A DNA stretch of 64,000 nt, from NCBI RefSeq assembly GCF_033118175.1, contig NW_026870963.1, positions 1,054,001 to 1,118,000 of the forward strand. Direction: 5' to 3'. Shown piece by piece: positions 54,601 to 63,376 of this stretch. This DNA is from Dama dama. Its lineage: Eukaryota > Chordata > Mammalia > Artiodactyla > Cervidae. How positions within the stretch are numbered: position 1 is the first letter of the stretch; every line of letters starts with the position of its first letter. Below the pieces are notes generated by a model that saw only the letters and a program-made list of their open reading frames with translations, searched no databases and was not told the DNA's origin. The translations under genes and the position numbers were made by a program.

Positions 54601-57240
54601 TGTGAAAAATATGAAGAGTTTCAAAAGGTGTCAAAATATGAGGAGCATTAAACGGTCTGAAAAATAGGAGGAGCATGAAACGGTCTGAAAAATAGGAGGA
54701 GCATGAATCGGTGTTGAAAAACATGAAGATCCTGAAAAGATGTGAAAAATATGAAGAGCTTCAAAAGGTGTCAAAACTATGAGCAGCATGAAACGGTCTG
54801 AAAAATAGGAGGAGCATGAAGCCGTGTTCAAAAACATGAAGAGCATGAAAAGGTGTGAAAAATATGAAGAGTTTCAAAAGGTGTCAAAACTATGAGGAGC
54901 ATGAAACGGCCTGAGAAATAGGAGGAGCATGAAACGGTCTGAAAAATAGGAGGAGCATGAAGTGGTGTTGACAAACCTGAAGAGCCTGAAAAGGCGTGAA
55001 ATATATGAAGAGCTTCAAAAGGTGTCAAAAATAGGAGGAGCATGAAACGGTCTGAAAAATAGGAGGAACATGAAACTGTGTTGAAAAACCTGAAGAGCCT
55101 GAAAAGGCGTGAAATGTATGAAGAGCTACAAAAGGTGTCAAAAATATGATGAGCATGAAACGGTCTGAAAAATAGGAGGAGCATGAAGCAGTGTTGAAAA
55201 ACATGAAGAGCCTGAAAAGGTGTGAAAAATATGAAGAGCTTCAAAAGGTGTCAAAACTATGAAGAGCATGAAACGGTCTGAAAAATAGGAGGAGCATGAA
55301 GCGGTGTTGAAAAAAATGCAGAGCATGAAAAGGTGTGAAAAATATGAAGAGCTTCAAAAGGTGTCAAATATATGAGGAGCATGAAACGGTCTAAATAATA
55401 GAGGGGAATGAAGCGCTGTTGAAAATCATGAAGAGCATTAAAAGGTGTGAAAAATATGAATAGTTTCAAAAGGTGTCAAAATATGAGGAGCATGAAACGG
55501 TCTGAAAAATAGGAGGAGTAAGAATCGGTGTTGAAAAACATGAAGATCCTGAAAAGATGTGAAAAATATGAAGAGCTTCAAAAGGTGTCAAAACAATGAG
55601 GAGCATGAAACGGTCTGAAAAATAGGAGGAGCATGAAGCCGTTTTCAAAAACATGAAGAGCATGAAAAGGTGTGAAAAATATGAAGAGCTTCAAAAGGTG
55701 TCAAAACTATGAGGAGCATGAAACCACCTGAAAAATAGGAGGAGCATGAAACGGTCTGAAAAATAGGAGGAGCATGAAGCGGTGTTGAAAAACCTGAAGA
55801 GCCTGAAAAGGCTTGAAATATATGAAGAGCTTCAAAAGGTGTCAAAAATATGAGGGGCAAGAAACCGTCTGAAAAATAGGAGAAGCATGAAGCGGTGTTG
55901 AAAAACATGAAGAGCATGAAAAGTTGTCAAAAATATGAAGAGATTCAAATGGTGTCAAAAATATTAGGAGCATGAAATTGTCTGAAAAATAGGAGGAGCA
56001 TGAAGCAGTATTGAAAAACCTGAAGATCCTGAAAAGGTGTGAAATATATGATGAGCTTCAAAAGGTGTCAAAAATAGGAGGAGCATGAGACGGTATGAAA
56101 AATAGGAGGAGCATGAAGCGGTGTTGAAAAACCTGAAGAGCCTGAAAATGTGTGAAAAATATGAAGAGTTTCAAAAGGTGTCAAAAATATGAGGCGCATT
56201 ATTCGGTCTGAAAAATAGGAGGAGCAAGAAGCGGTGTTGAAAAACATGAAGAGCCTGAAAAGGTGTGAAAAAATGAGAGGTTCAAAAGGTGTCAAATCTA
56301 TGAGGAGCACGAAACGGTCTGAAAAATAGGAGGAGCATGATGCGGTGTTGAAAAACGTGAAGAGCTTGAAAAGGTGTCAAAAATATGAAGAGCTTCAAAA
56401 GGTGTCAAAAATATGAGGAGCAAGAAACGGTCTGAAAAATAGGAGGAGCATGAAGTGTTGTTCAAAAACATGAAGAGCATTAAAAGGTGTGAAAAATATG
56501 AAGAGCTTCAAAATGTGTCAAAAATATGAGGAGCATGAAACGGTCTGAAAAATAGGAGGATCATGAAGCGGTGTTGAAAAACTTGAAGAGCCTGAAAATG
56601 TGTGAAAAATATGAAGAGCTTCAAAAGGTGTCAAAAATATGAGTCGCATGAAACGGTCTGAAAAATAGGAGGAGCATGAAGCAGTGTTTAAAAACATGAA
56701 GAGCCTGAAGAGGTGTGAAAAATATGAAGAGCTTCAAAAGGTGTCAAATATATGAGGAGCATGAAACGGTCTAAAAAATAGAGGGGAATGAAGTTCTGTT
56801 GAAAAACATGAAGAGCATTAAAAGGTGTGAAAAATATGAAGAGTTTCAAAAGGAGTCAAAATATGAGGAGCATTAAACGGTCTGAAAAATAGGAGGAGCA
56901 TGAAACGGTCTGAAAAATAGGAGGAGCAAGAATCGGTCTTGAAAAACATGAAGAGACTGAAAAGGTGTGAAAAATATGTAGAGTTTCAAAGTGTGTGAAA
57001 AATATGAGGAGGACGAAACGGTCTGAAAAATAGGAGGAGCATGATGCGGTGTTGAAAAACGTGAAGAGCTTGAAAAGGTGTCAAAAATATGAAGAGCTTC
57101 AAAAGGTGTCAAAAATATGAGGAGCAAGAAACGGTCTGAAAAATAGGAGGAGCATGAAGTGCTGTTCAAAAACATGAAGAGCCTGAAAAGGTGTGAAAAA
57201 TATGAAGAGCTTCAAAACGTTTCAAAAATATGAGGAGCAT
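54601..57240 (+). repeat. Higher-order segment 3 (0.7-1.4 kb offsets)
   Basis: Rare variants recur at GAATCGGTGTTGAAAAACAT (54,705 and 55,522, offset 817 bp), ATAGAGGGGAATGAAG (about 55,398 and 56,778, offset about 1,380 bp) and TGCGGTGTTGAAAAACGTG (56,341 and 57,045, offset 704 bp). The offsets differ from each other, so the copies overlap and have been reshuffled. Extra C-type subunits, giving GAAACGGTCTGAAAAATAGG twice in a row, are common here (54,650-54,710 and 54,900-54,960). Confidence 0.75.
55205..55317 (+). repeat. Representative 113-bp satellite unit
   Basis: This copy differs from the by-eye consensus at three of 113 positions: a C in the A-tract at the end of subunit B, GAAGAGC for GAGGAGC at the start of C, and an A for C near the end of D. 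Subunits fall at 55,205-55,232 (A), 55,233-55,260 (B), 55,261-55,287 (C) and 55,288-55,317 (D). A-tracts of 3-7 bases recur through the unit, often in pairs starting 10 bp apart. It has two CpGs, in AAACGG of subunit C and GAAGCGG of subunit D. Confidence 0.9.
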
Positions 57241-58079
57241 GAATCGCTGTTTAAAAACATGAAGAGTCTGAAAAAGTGTGAAAAATATGAAGAGCTTAAA
57301 AAGGTGTCAAATATAAGAGGAACATGAAACAGTGTTCAAAATCATGAAGAGCCTGAAAAGCTGTGAAAAATATGAAGAGCTTCAAAAGGTGCCAAAAATA
57401 TGTGGAGCATGAAACGGTCTGAAAAATAGGAGGAGCATGAAGCGGTGTTCAAAAATATGAAGAGCCTGAAAAGGTGTGAAAAATATAAAGAGCTTCAAAA
57501 GGTGTGAAAAATATGAGGAATATTAAACGGTGTGAAAAATAGGAGGAGCATGAAACGGTGTTGAAAAACATGAAGAGCGTGAAATTGTGTGAAAAATATG
57601 AAGAACTTCAAAATGTGTCAAATATAGGAGGAGCATGAAACAGTGTTCAAAAACATGAATAGCCTGAAAAGATGTGAAAAATATGAAGAGCTTCAAAATG
57701 TATCAAAAATATGAGGAGCATGAAACGGTCTGAAAAATAGGAGAAGCATGAAACGGTGTTAAAATAAATGAAGAGCCTGAAAAGGTGTGAAAAATATGAA
57801 GAGCTTCAAAACGTGTCAAAAATAAGAGGAGCATGAAACGGTCTGAAAAATAGGAGGAGCATGAAGCGGTGTTGAAAAATATGAAGAGCCTGAAAAGGTG
57901 TTCAAAAATATGAAGAGTTGAAAAGGTTTGAAATATATGAAGGGCTTCAAAAAGTGTGAAAACTATGAAGAGCTTCAAAAGGTGTGAATAATATGAAGAC
58001 CTTCAAAATGTGTCAAAAATGAGATGAGCATGAAACGGTCTGAAAAATACGAGCAGCACGAAGCGGTGTAGAAAAACAT
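57241..58079 (+). repeat. Divergent satellite segment with short units
   Basis: Units here often lack subunit C, giving about 84-85 bp trimers (57,241-57,360), or have extra B-type subunits (57,900-58,020). Substitutions are more frequent than in the blocks upstream. No other sequence class was seen. Confidence 0.75.
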
Positions 58080-58250
58080 GAAGAGCCTGAAAAGGTGTGA
58101 AAAATATGAAGAGCTTCAAAAGGTGTGAAAAATATGAAGAGCTTCAAAAGGTGTGAAAAATATGAAGAGCTTCAAAAGGTGTCAAAATTGAGAGGAGCAT
58201 GAATCGGTCTGAAAAATAGGAGGAGCAAGAAGCGGTGTTGAAAAACGGTA
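58080..58250 (+). repeat. Hexameric unit with three B subunits
   Basis: One unit carries the GAAGAGCTTCAAAAGGTGT subunit three times in succession, near 58,118, 58,146 and 58,174. It is therefore about 56 bp longer than the standard unit. It is the longest clear unit I found and shows that the ~28-bp subunit is the step of expansion. Confidence 0.85.
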
Positions 58251-60687
58251 GAGCCTGAAAAGGTGTGAAAAATATGAAGACTTCAAAAGTTGTCAAAAAT
58301 ATGAGGAGCATGAAACGGTCTGAAAAATAGGAGGAGCATGAAGCGGTGTTGAAAAATATTAAGAGCCTGAAAAGGTGTGAAAAATATGAAGAGCTTCAAA
58401 ATGTGTCAAAAATATGAGGGGCATGAAACGGTCTGAAAAATAGGAGGAGCATGAAAAGTAGTTCAAAAACATGAAGAGCCTGAAAAGGTGTGAAAAATAT
58501 GAAGAGCTTCAAAAGGTTTCAAAATTATTAGTCGCATGAAACGGGTAAAAAAAATAGGAGGAGCATGAGACGGTGTTGAAAAACATGAAGATCCTGAAAA
58601 GGTGTGAAATATATGAAGAGCTTCAAAAGGTTTCAAAAAAAGGAGAAGCATGAGACGGTGTTGAAAAACATGAAGAGCATGAAAATGTGTGAAAAATATG
58701 AAGAGGTTCAAAAGTTATCAAAAATATGAGGAGCATGAAAGGGTCTGAAAATAGGAGGAGCATGAAACTTTGTATGTATACATGAAGAGCATGAAAAGGT
58801 GTGAAAAATTTGAAGAGCTGCAAAAGGTGTCAAAAATATGAGGAGCATGTAACGGTGTTGAAAAACATGAAGAGCATTAAAAGTGTGAAAAATATGAAAA
58901 GCTTCAAAAGGTGTCAAAAATATGAGGAGCATGAAACGGTCTGAAAAATAGTAGGAGCATGAGATGGTGTTGAAAAACCTGAAGAACCTGAAAAGGTTGG
59001 AAATATATGAAGAGCTTTCAAGGTGTCAAAAATATGAGGAGCATGAAACGGTCTGAAAAATAGGAGAAACATGAAACGGTGTTGAAAAACATGAAGAGCA
59101 TGATAAGTGTTAAAAATATAAAGAGCTTCAAAAGGTGCCAAAATTTGAGGAGCATGAAACGGTCTGAAAAATAGGAGGAGCATGAAACCATGTTTAAAAG
59201 CATGAAGAGCCTGAAAAGGTGTGAAAAATATGAATAGCTTCAAAAAGTGTCAAAAATATGAGGAGAATGAAACGGTCTGAAATATAGGAGGAGCATGAAG
59301 CGGTATTCAAATACATGAAGAGCCTGAAAAGGTGTGCAAAATATTAAGAGCTTCAAAAGGAGTCAAATATACGAGGAGCATGAAACGGTGTTGAAAAACA
59401 TGAAGAGCATGAAAAGATGTGAAAAATATGAAGAGCTGCAAAAGGTGTCAAAAATATGAGAAGCATGCAACTGTCTGAAAAATAGGAGGAACATTAAACA
59501 GTGTTCAAAAACATGAAGAGCCTGAAAAGGTGTGAAATATATCAAGAGTTCAAAAGGTGTCAAAAATATGAGGAGCATGAAACGGTGTTCAAATACATGA
59601 AAAGCCTGAAAAGTGCGAAATATATGAAGAGCTTCAAAAGGTGTCAAATATATGAGGAGCATGAAACGGTGTTGAAAAACATGAGGAGCATTAAAAGTGT
59701 GAAAAATATAAACAGCTTCAAAAGCTGTCAAAAATATGAGGAGCAAGAAACGGTCTTAAAAATAGGAGAAGCATGAGACGGTGTAAAAACATGAAGAACC
59801 TGAAAACGTTGGAAAAATATGACAAGCTTCAAAGGTGTCAAAAATATGAGGAACATGAAACTGTCAGAAAAATATGAGGAACATGAAACGGTCTAAAAAA
59901 TAGGACGAGCATGAAACAGTGTTGAAAATCATGAAGAGCGTGAAAAGGTGTGCACAATAAGAAGAGCTTCAGAAGGTGTCAATAATATGAGGAGCATGAA
60001 AGGGTCTGAAAAACAGGAGGAGCATGAAATGGTGTTGAACACATGAATTGCTTGAAAAGGTATGAAAAATATGATAGTTTCAAAAGATGTTAAAAATATG
60101 AGGAGCATGAAAGGGTCATTAACATTGGAGGAGCATGAAACGGTGTTGAAAAACATGAAGAGCTTCAAAGAGTGTGAAAAATATGAAGAGCTTCAAAAGC
60201 TGTCATAAATATGAGGAGCATGAGACGGTCTGAAAAATATGAGGAGCACGAAATGGTCTGAAAAATGGGAGGAGCATGAAACGTTGTATCAAAACATGAA
60301 GAGCATGAAAAGGTGTGAAAAATATGAAGAGCTTCAAAAGGTGTGAAAAATCTGAGGAGCATGAAACGGTCTGAAAAATCGGAGGAGCAAGAAGTGGTGT
60401 TGAAAAACATGAAGAGCCTGAAAAGTTGTGAAAAATATGAAGAGCTTCAAAAAGTGTCAAAAATATGAGGAGCATGAAACGGTCTGAAATAAAGGAGGAG
60501 CATGAAGCGGTGTTGAAAAACATGAAGATCCTGAAAAGGTGTGAAATATATGAAGAGTTTCAAAGGGTGTCAAATATATGAGGACCAGGAAACGGTCTGA
60601 AAAATAACAGGAGCATGAAATTTTGTTCAAAAACAAGAAGAGCCTGAAAAGGTATGAAAAATATGAGGAGCTTCAAAAGGAGTGAAA
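58251..60687 (+). repeat. Irregular satellite segment, trimers and divergent units
   Basis: Unit length varies more here than elsewhere. Several units lack a C-type subunit, and single-base losses are common, for example GAAAAGTGTG for GAAAAGGTGTG near 58,870 and 59,700. Two 84-bp trimers stand in tandem at 59,570-59,737. One unit near 58,767-58,782 has an unusual TTTGTATGTATACATG stretch. The segment holds the only long + strand open frame made purely of satellite (59,501-59,776). Confidence 0.75.
59501..59776 (+). other. Open frame of three 28-residue satellite repeats, probably non-coding
   Basis: This 91-codon ATG-to-stop frame lies entirely in satellite DNA. It is open because the local unit is 84 bp (three 28-bp subunits), a multiple of three, whereas the usual 113-bp unit shifts frame at each copy. 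The translation is three consecutive 28-residue repeats rich in Lys, Glu and Ser. Each has an F/L-K-x-M/I-type start, a K-x-C-x-x-Y-E-E core and ends in E-T-V. There is no signal peptide, membrane segment, Cys2His2 finger or other known motif. I see no promoter or splice context and no codon pattern suggesting selection. I treat it as a chance frame and list it for its regular structure. Confidence 0.25.
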
Positions 60688-61026
60688 TACATGTGGAGCA
60701 TTAAACGGTCTGAAAAATAGGAGGATCATGAAGCGGTGTTGAAAAACATGAAGAGCCTGAAAAGGTGTGAAAAATATGAGGAGCTTCAAAAGGTGTGAAA
60801 TACATGTGGAGCATTAAACGGTCTGAAAAACAGGAGGAGCATTAAGTGGTGTTCAAAAACAAGAAGAGCCTGAAAAGGTGTGAAAAATATGAGGAGCTTC
60901 AAAAGGTGTGAAATACATGTGGAGCATTAAACGGTCTGAAAAACAGGAGGAGCATTAAGTGGTGTTCAAAAACAAGAAGAGCCTGAAAAGGTGTGAAAAA
61001 TATGAAGAGCTTCAAAAGGTGTCAAA
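60688..61026 (+). repeat. Three near-identical tandem 113-bp units
   Basis: TACATGTGGAGCATTAAACGG occurs at 60,688, 60,801 and 60,914, exactly 113 bp apart. The second and third units also share CAGGAGGAGCATTAAGTGG and CAAAAACAAGAAGAGCC, so they are nearly identical, unlike the divergent units just upstream. This looks like a recent single-unit amplification close to the L1. Confidence 0.88.
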
Positions 61027-61196
61027 AATATGAGGAGCATGAAACGGTTTTGAGAAACATGAATAGCCTGAAAATATGTGAAAAATATGAAGAGCATAAA
61101 AATATGTGAAAAATATGAGGAGCATGAAACTGTGTTCAAAACATGAATAGCCTGAAAAGGTGTGAAAAATATGAAGATCTTCAGAAGGTGTCAAAA
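61027..61196 (+). repeat. Last satellite units before the L1
   Basis: Divergent satellite with shortened subunits (GAAAATATGTGAAAAATATG near 61,071) leads up to the junction. The final recognisable satellite bases are in subunit B: GAAGATCTTCAGAAGGTGTC followed by AAAAT. Bases 61,193-61,198 fit both the satellite and the L1, so the breakpoint is uncertain by a few bases. Confidence 0.85.
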
Positions 61197-62270
61197 TTGA
61201 AGGCATTTCCCCTGAAATCAGGAACAAGACAAGGGTGCCCACTCTCACCACTACTATTCAACATAGTGTTGGAAGTTCTGGCCACAGCAATCAGAGCAGA
61301 AAAAGAAGTAAAAGGAATCCAGATAGGAAAAGAAGAAGTAAAACTCTCACTGTTTGCAGATGACATGATCCTCTACATAGAAAACCCTAAAGACTCTACC
61401 AGAAAATTACTAGAACTAATCAATGAATATAGTAAAGTTGCAGGATATAAAATTAACACACAGAAATCCCTTGCATTCCTATATACTAACAATGAAAAAA
61501 CAGACAGAGAAATTAAGGAAACAATACCATTCACCATTGCAACAAAAAGAATAAAATACTTAGGAGTATATCTACCTAAAGAAACAAAGGACCTATACAT
61601 AGAAAACTATAAAACACTGATGAAAGAAATCAAAGAGGACACAAACAGATGGAGAAACATACCGTGTTCATGGATTGGAAGAATTAATATTGTCAAAATG
61701 GCTATTCTACCCAAAGCAGTCTATAGATTCAATGCAATCCCTATCAAGCTACCAATGGTATTTTTCACAGAACTAGACCAAAGAATTTCACAATTCGTAT
61801 GGAAATACAAAAAACCTCGAATAGCCAAAGTAATCTTGAGAAAGAAGAATGGAGCTGGAGGAATCAACCTGCCTGACTTCAGACTCTACTACAAAGCCAC
61901 AGTCATCAAGACAGTATGGTACTGGCACAAAGACAGAAATATAGATCAATGGAACAGAATAGAAAGCCCAGAGATAAATCCACGAACCTATGGACACCTT
62001 ATCTTTGACAAAGGAGGCAAGGATATACAATGGAAAAAAGACAACCTCTTTAACAAGTGGTGCTGGGAAAACTGGTCAACCACTTGTAAAAGAATGAAAC
62101 TAGAACACTTTCTAACACCATACACAAAAATAAACTCAAAATGGATTAAAGATCTAAATGTAAGACCAGAAACTATAAAACTCCTAGAGGAGAACATAGG
62201 CAAAACACTCTCCGACATAAATCAAAGCAAGATCCTCTATGACCCACCTCCCAGAATATTGGAAATATAA
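61143..62270 (+). pseudogene. L1 ORF2 reverse transcriptase fragment fused to 18 satellite codons
   Basis: This is a 375-codon open frame. Residues 1-18 are translated satellite; from residue 19 it is L1 ORF2. In ORF2 this region is the palm and thumb of the reverse transcriptase, which copies L1 RNA into DNA at the target site. Visible motifs are GTRQGCPLSP at residues 27-36, the catalytic FADD at 71-74 (61,353-61,364) and a KYLGV motif at 138-142, followed by the thumb region with PCSWIGRINIVKMAILPK. The fingers, with the first catalytic aspartate, and the whole endonuclease are missing, so no activity is expected. The frame ends at TAA 62,268-62,270. ORF2 continues in the same frame after it, so the stop is a mutation. 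The ATG lies in satellite and its use is unproven. Confidence 0.9.
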
Positions 62271-63063
62271 GCAAAACTAAACAAATGGGACCTAATGAAA
62301 CTTAAAATCTTTTGCACTACAAAGGAAACTATAAGTAAGGTGAAAAGACAGCCCTCAGATTGGGAGAAAATAATAGCAAATGAAGAAACAGACAAAGGAT
62401 TAATCTCAAAAATATACAAGCAACTCCTGCAGCTCAATTCCAGAAAAATAAATGACCCAATCAAAAAATGGGCCAAAGAACTAAACAGACATTTCTCCAA
62501 AGAAGACATACAGATGGCTAACAAACACATGAAAAGATGCTCAACATCACTCATTATTAGAGAAATACAAATCAAAACCACAATGAGGTACCATTACACG
62601 CCAGTCAGGATGGCTGCTATCCAAAAGTCTACAAGCAATAAATGCTGGAGAGGGTGTGGAGAAAAGGGAACCCTCTTACACTGTTGGTGTACAGCCGCTA
62701 TGGAAAACAGTGTGGAGATTTCTTAAAAAACTGGAAATAGAACTGCCATATGACCCAGCAATCCCACTTCTGGGCATACACACTGAGGAAACCAGAACTG
62801 AAAGAGACACGTGCACCCCAATGTTCATCGCAGCACTGTTTATAATAGCCAGGACATGGAAGCAACCTAGATGCCCGTCAGCAGATGAATGGATAAGAAA
62901 GCTGTGGTACATATACACCATGGAATATTACTCAGCCATTAAAAAGAATTCATTTGAATCAGTCCTAATGAGATGGATGAAGCTGGAGCCCATTATACAG
63001 AGTGAAGTAAGCCAGAAAGATAAAGAACATTAGAGCATGCTGACACATGTATATGGAATTTAG
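62271..63063 (+). pseudogene. L1 ORF2 C-terminal region, broken by a stop and a frameshift
   Basis: The ORF2 sequence continues in the upstream frame from 62,271 to about 62,688, then shifts to the next frame up to TAG 63,031-63,033. The first part includes the NPIKKWAKELNRHFSKEDI stretch typical of L1 ORF2. The break falls in the C-terminal cysteine-rich motif (CX3CX7HX4C in L1): Cys 62,643-62,645, Cys 62,655-62,657 and His 62,679-62,681 are present, but the last cysteine's spacing is lost. A deletion of roughly 14 bp relative to the L1 form I remember would explain this. Downstream, the ITRTWK/CPSADEWI and YTMEYYSAIKKN-like stretches are clear. The usual ORF2 stop is probably TAG 63,061-63,063, in frame with TAG 63,031, which looks like a TAC to TAG change. 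Confidence 0.88.
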
Positions 63064-63376
63064 ATAGGTGATAACGATAACCCTATATGCAGAACAGAAA
63101 AAGAGACACAGAAATACAGAACAGACTTTTGAACTTTGTGGGAGAATGCGAGGTTGGGATATTTCAAAAGATATTTCAAAAAGAACAGCATGTATGCTAT
63201 CTATGGTGAAACAGATCACCAGCCCAGGTAGGATGCACGAGACAAGTGCTCCGGCTTGGTGCACTGGGAAGACCGAGAGGAATCGGGTGGAGAGGGAGGT
63301 GGGAGGGGGGATTGGGATTGGGAATACATGTAAATCCATGGCTGATTCATATCAATGTATGACAAAACCGACTAGG
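63064..63376 (+). other. L1 3' untranslated region
   Basis: A non-coding tail between the inferred ORF2 stop and the A-rich tail. It carries the GAACAGACTTTTGAACT, GGTGAAACAGATCACCAG and ACATGTAAATCCATGGCTG stretches I associate with ruminant L1 3' ends. A 12-bp direct duplication, ATATTTCAAAAG, lies at 63,159-63,170 and again from 63,171. A G-rich run sits at 63,294-63,322. There is no open frame of note. Confidence 0.85.
63294..63322 (+). other. Potential G-quadruplex in the L1 3' UTR
   Basis: Five runs of at least three G occur at 63,294-63,296, 63,301-63,303, 63,305-63,310, 63,314-63,316 and 63,320-63,322, separated by loops of 1-4 bases. This fits the standard four-tetrad-run G-quadruplex pattern. 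G-quadruplex-forming runs in L1 3' UTRs are known from several mammals. Folding here is predicted only from the pattern. Confidence 0.8.

Larger units (their letters stand above)
1..61196 (+). repeat. Satellite array, 113-bp unit built of four ~28-bp subunits
   Basis: The whole interval is head-to-tail copies of one unit, about 540 unit-equivalents. The consensus I derived by eye has four subunits: A (28 bp, begins GAAGAGCCTGAAAAGG), B (28 bp, begins GAAGAGCTTCAAAAGG), C (27 bp, begins GAGGAGCATGAAACGG) and D (30 bp, begins GGAGGAGCATGAAGCGG). The consensus composition is 49 A, 33 G, 11 C and 20 T, so about 39% GC with a strong purine bias on this strand. Copies differ by point changes, 1-2 bp indels and gain or loss of whole subunits. 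I saw no inverted copy and no unrelated DNA before the L1. The '+' label means the purine-rich strand. I do not recognise the family by name. The structure is certain; any function is unknown. Confidence 0.97.

Noticed and set aside
55233..55260. Heat-shock element (GAA..TTC) in subunit B, as in human satellite III regulation
   Set aside because: GAAGAGCTTC has four bases between GAA and TTC, where the element needs two, and no alternating GAA/TTC array is formed.
59501..59776. C2H2 zinc-finger gene cluster, because 84 bp equals 28 codons
   Set aside because: The translated repeats lack the CX2CX12HX3H pattern and the finger linker. The 84-bp period comes from three satellite subunits.
1..61196. 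Many 60-190-codon open frames on the - strand with repetitive Phe/His/Ser-rich translations
   Set aside because: They recur with the satellite period, exist in all three - frames, and reflect the scarcity of stops on the pyrimidine-rich strand. The 113-bp unit shifts frame at every copy, so no one protein repeat is kept. They have no start context, domains or conserved ends.
1..61196. CRISPR array (repeats of about 28 bp)
   Set aside because: There are no unique spacers; each ~28-bp subunit is followed directly by a related one. The flanking L1 shows a mammalian genome.
1..61196. CENP-B box or known centromeric signature
   Set aside because: The consensus on both strands lacks the TTCG....A..CGGG core. 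Nothing in the window fixes a chromosomal position.
1..61196. Bovine 1.715-type or other named ruminant satellite
   Set aside because: The unit length and subunit sequence do not match the satellites I can recall. I cannot search, so no name is given.
62965..63339. Open frames on the - strand across the L1 (for example 62,965-63,339 and 62,237-62,581)
   Set aside because: They are shadows of ORF2 and the 3' UTR in the opposite strand, with no recognisable domain.
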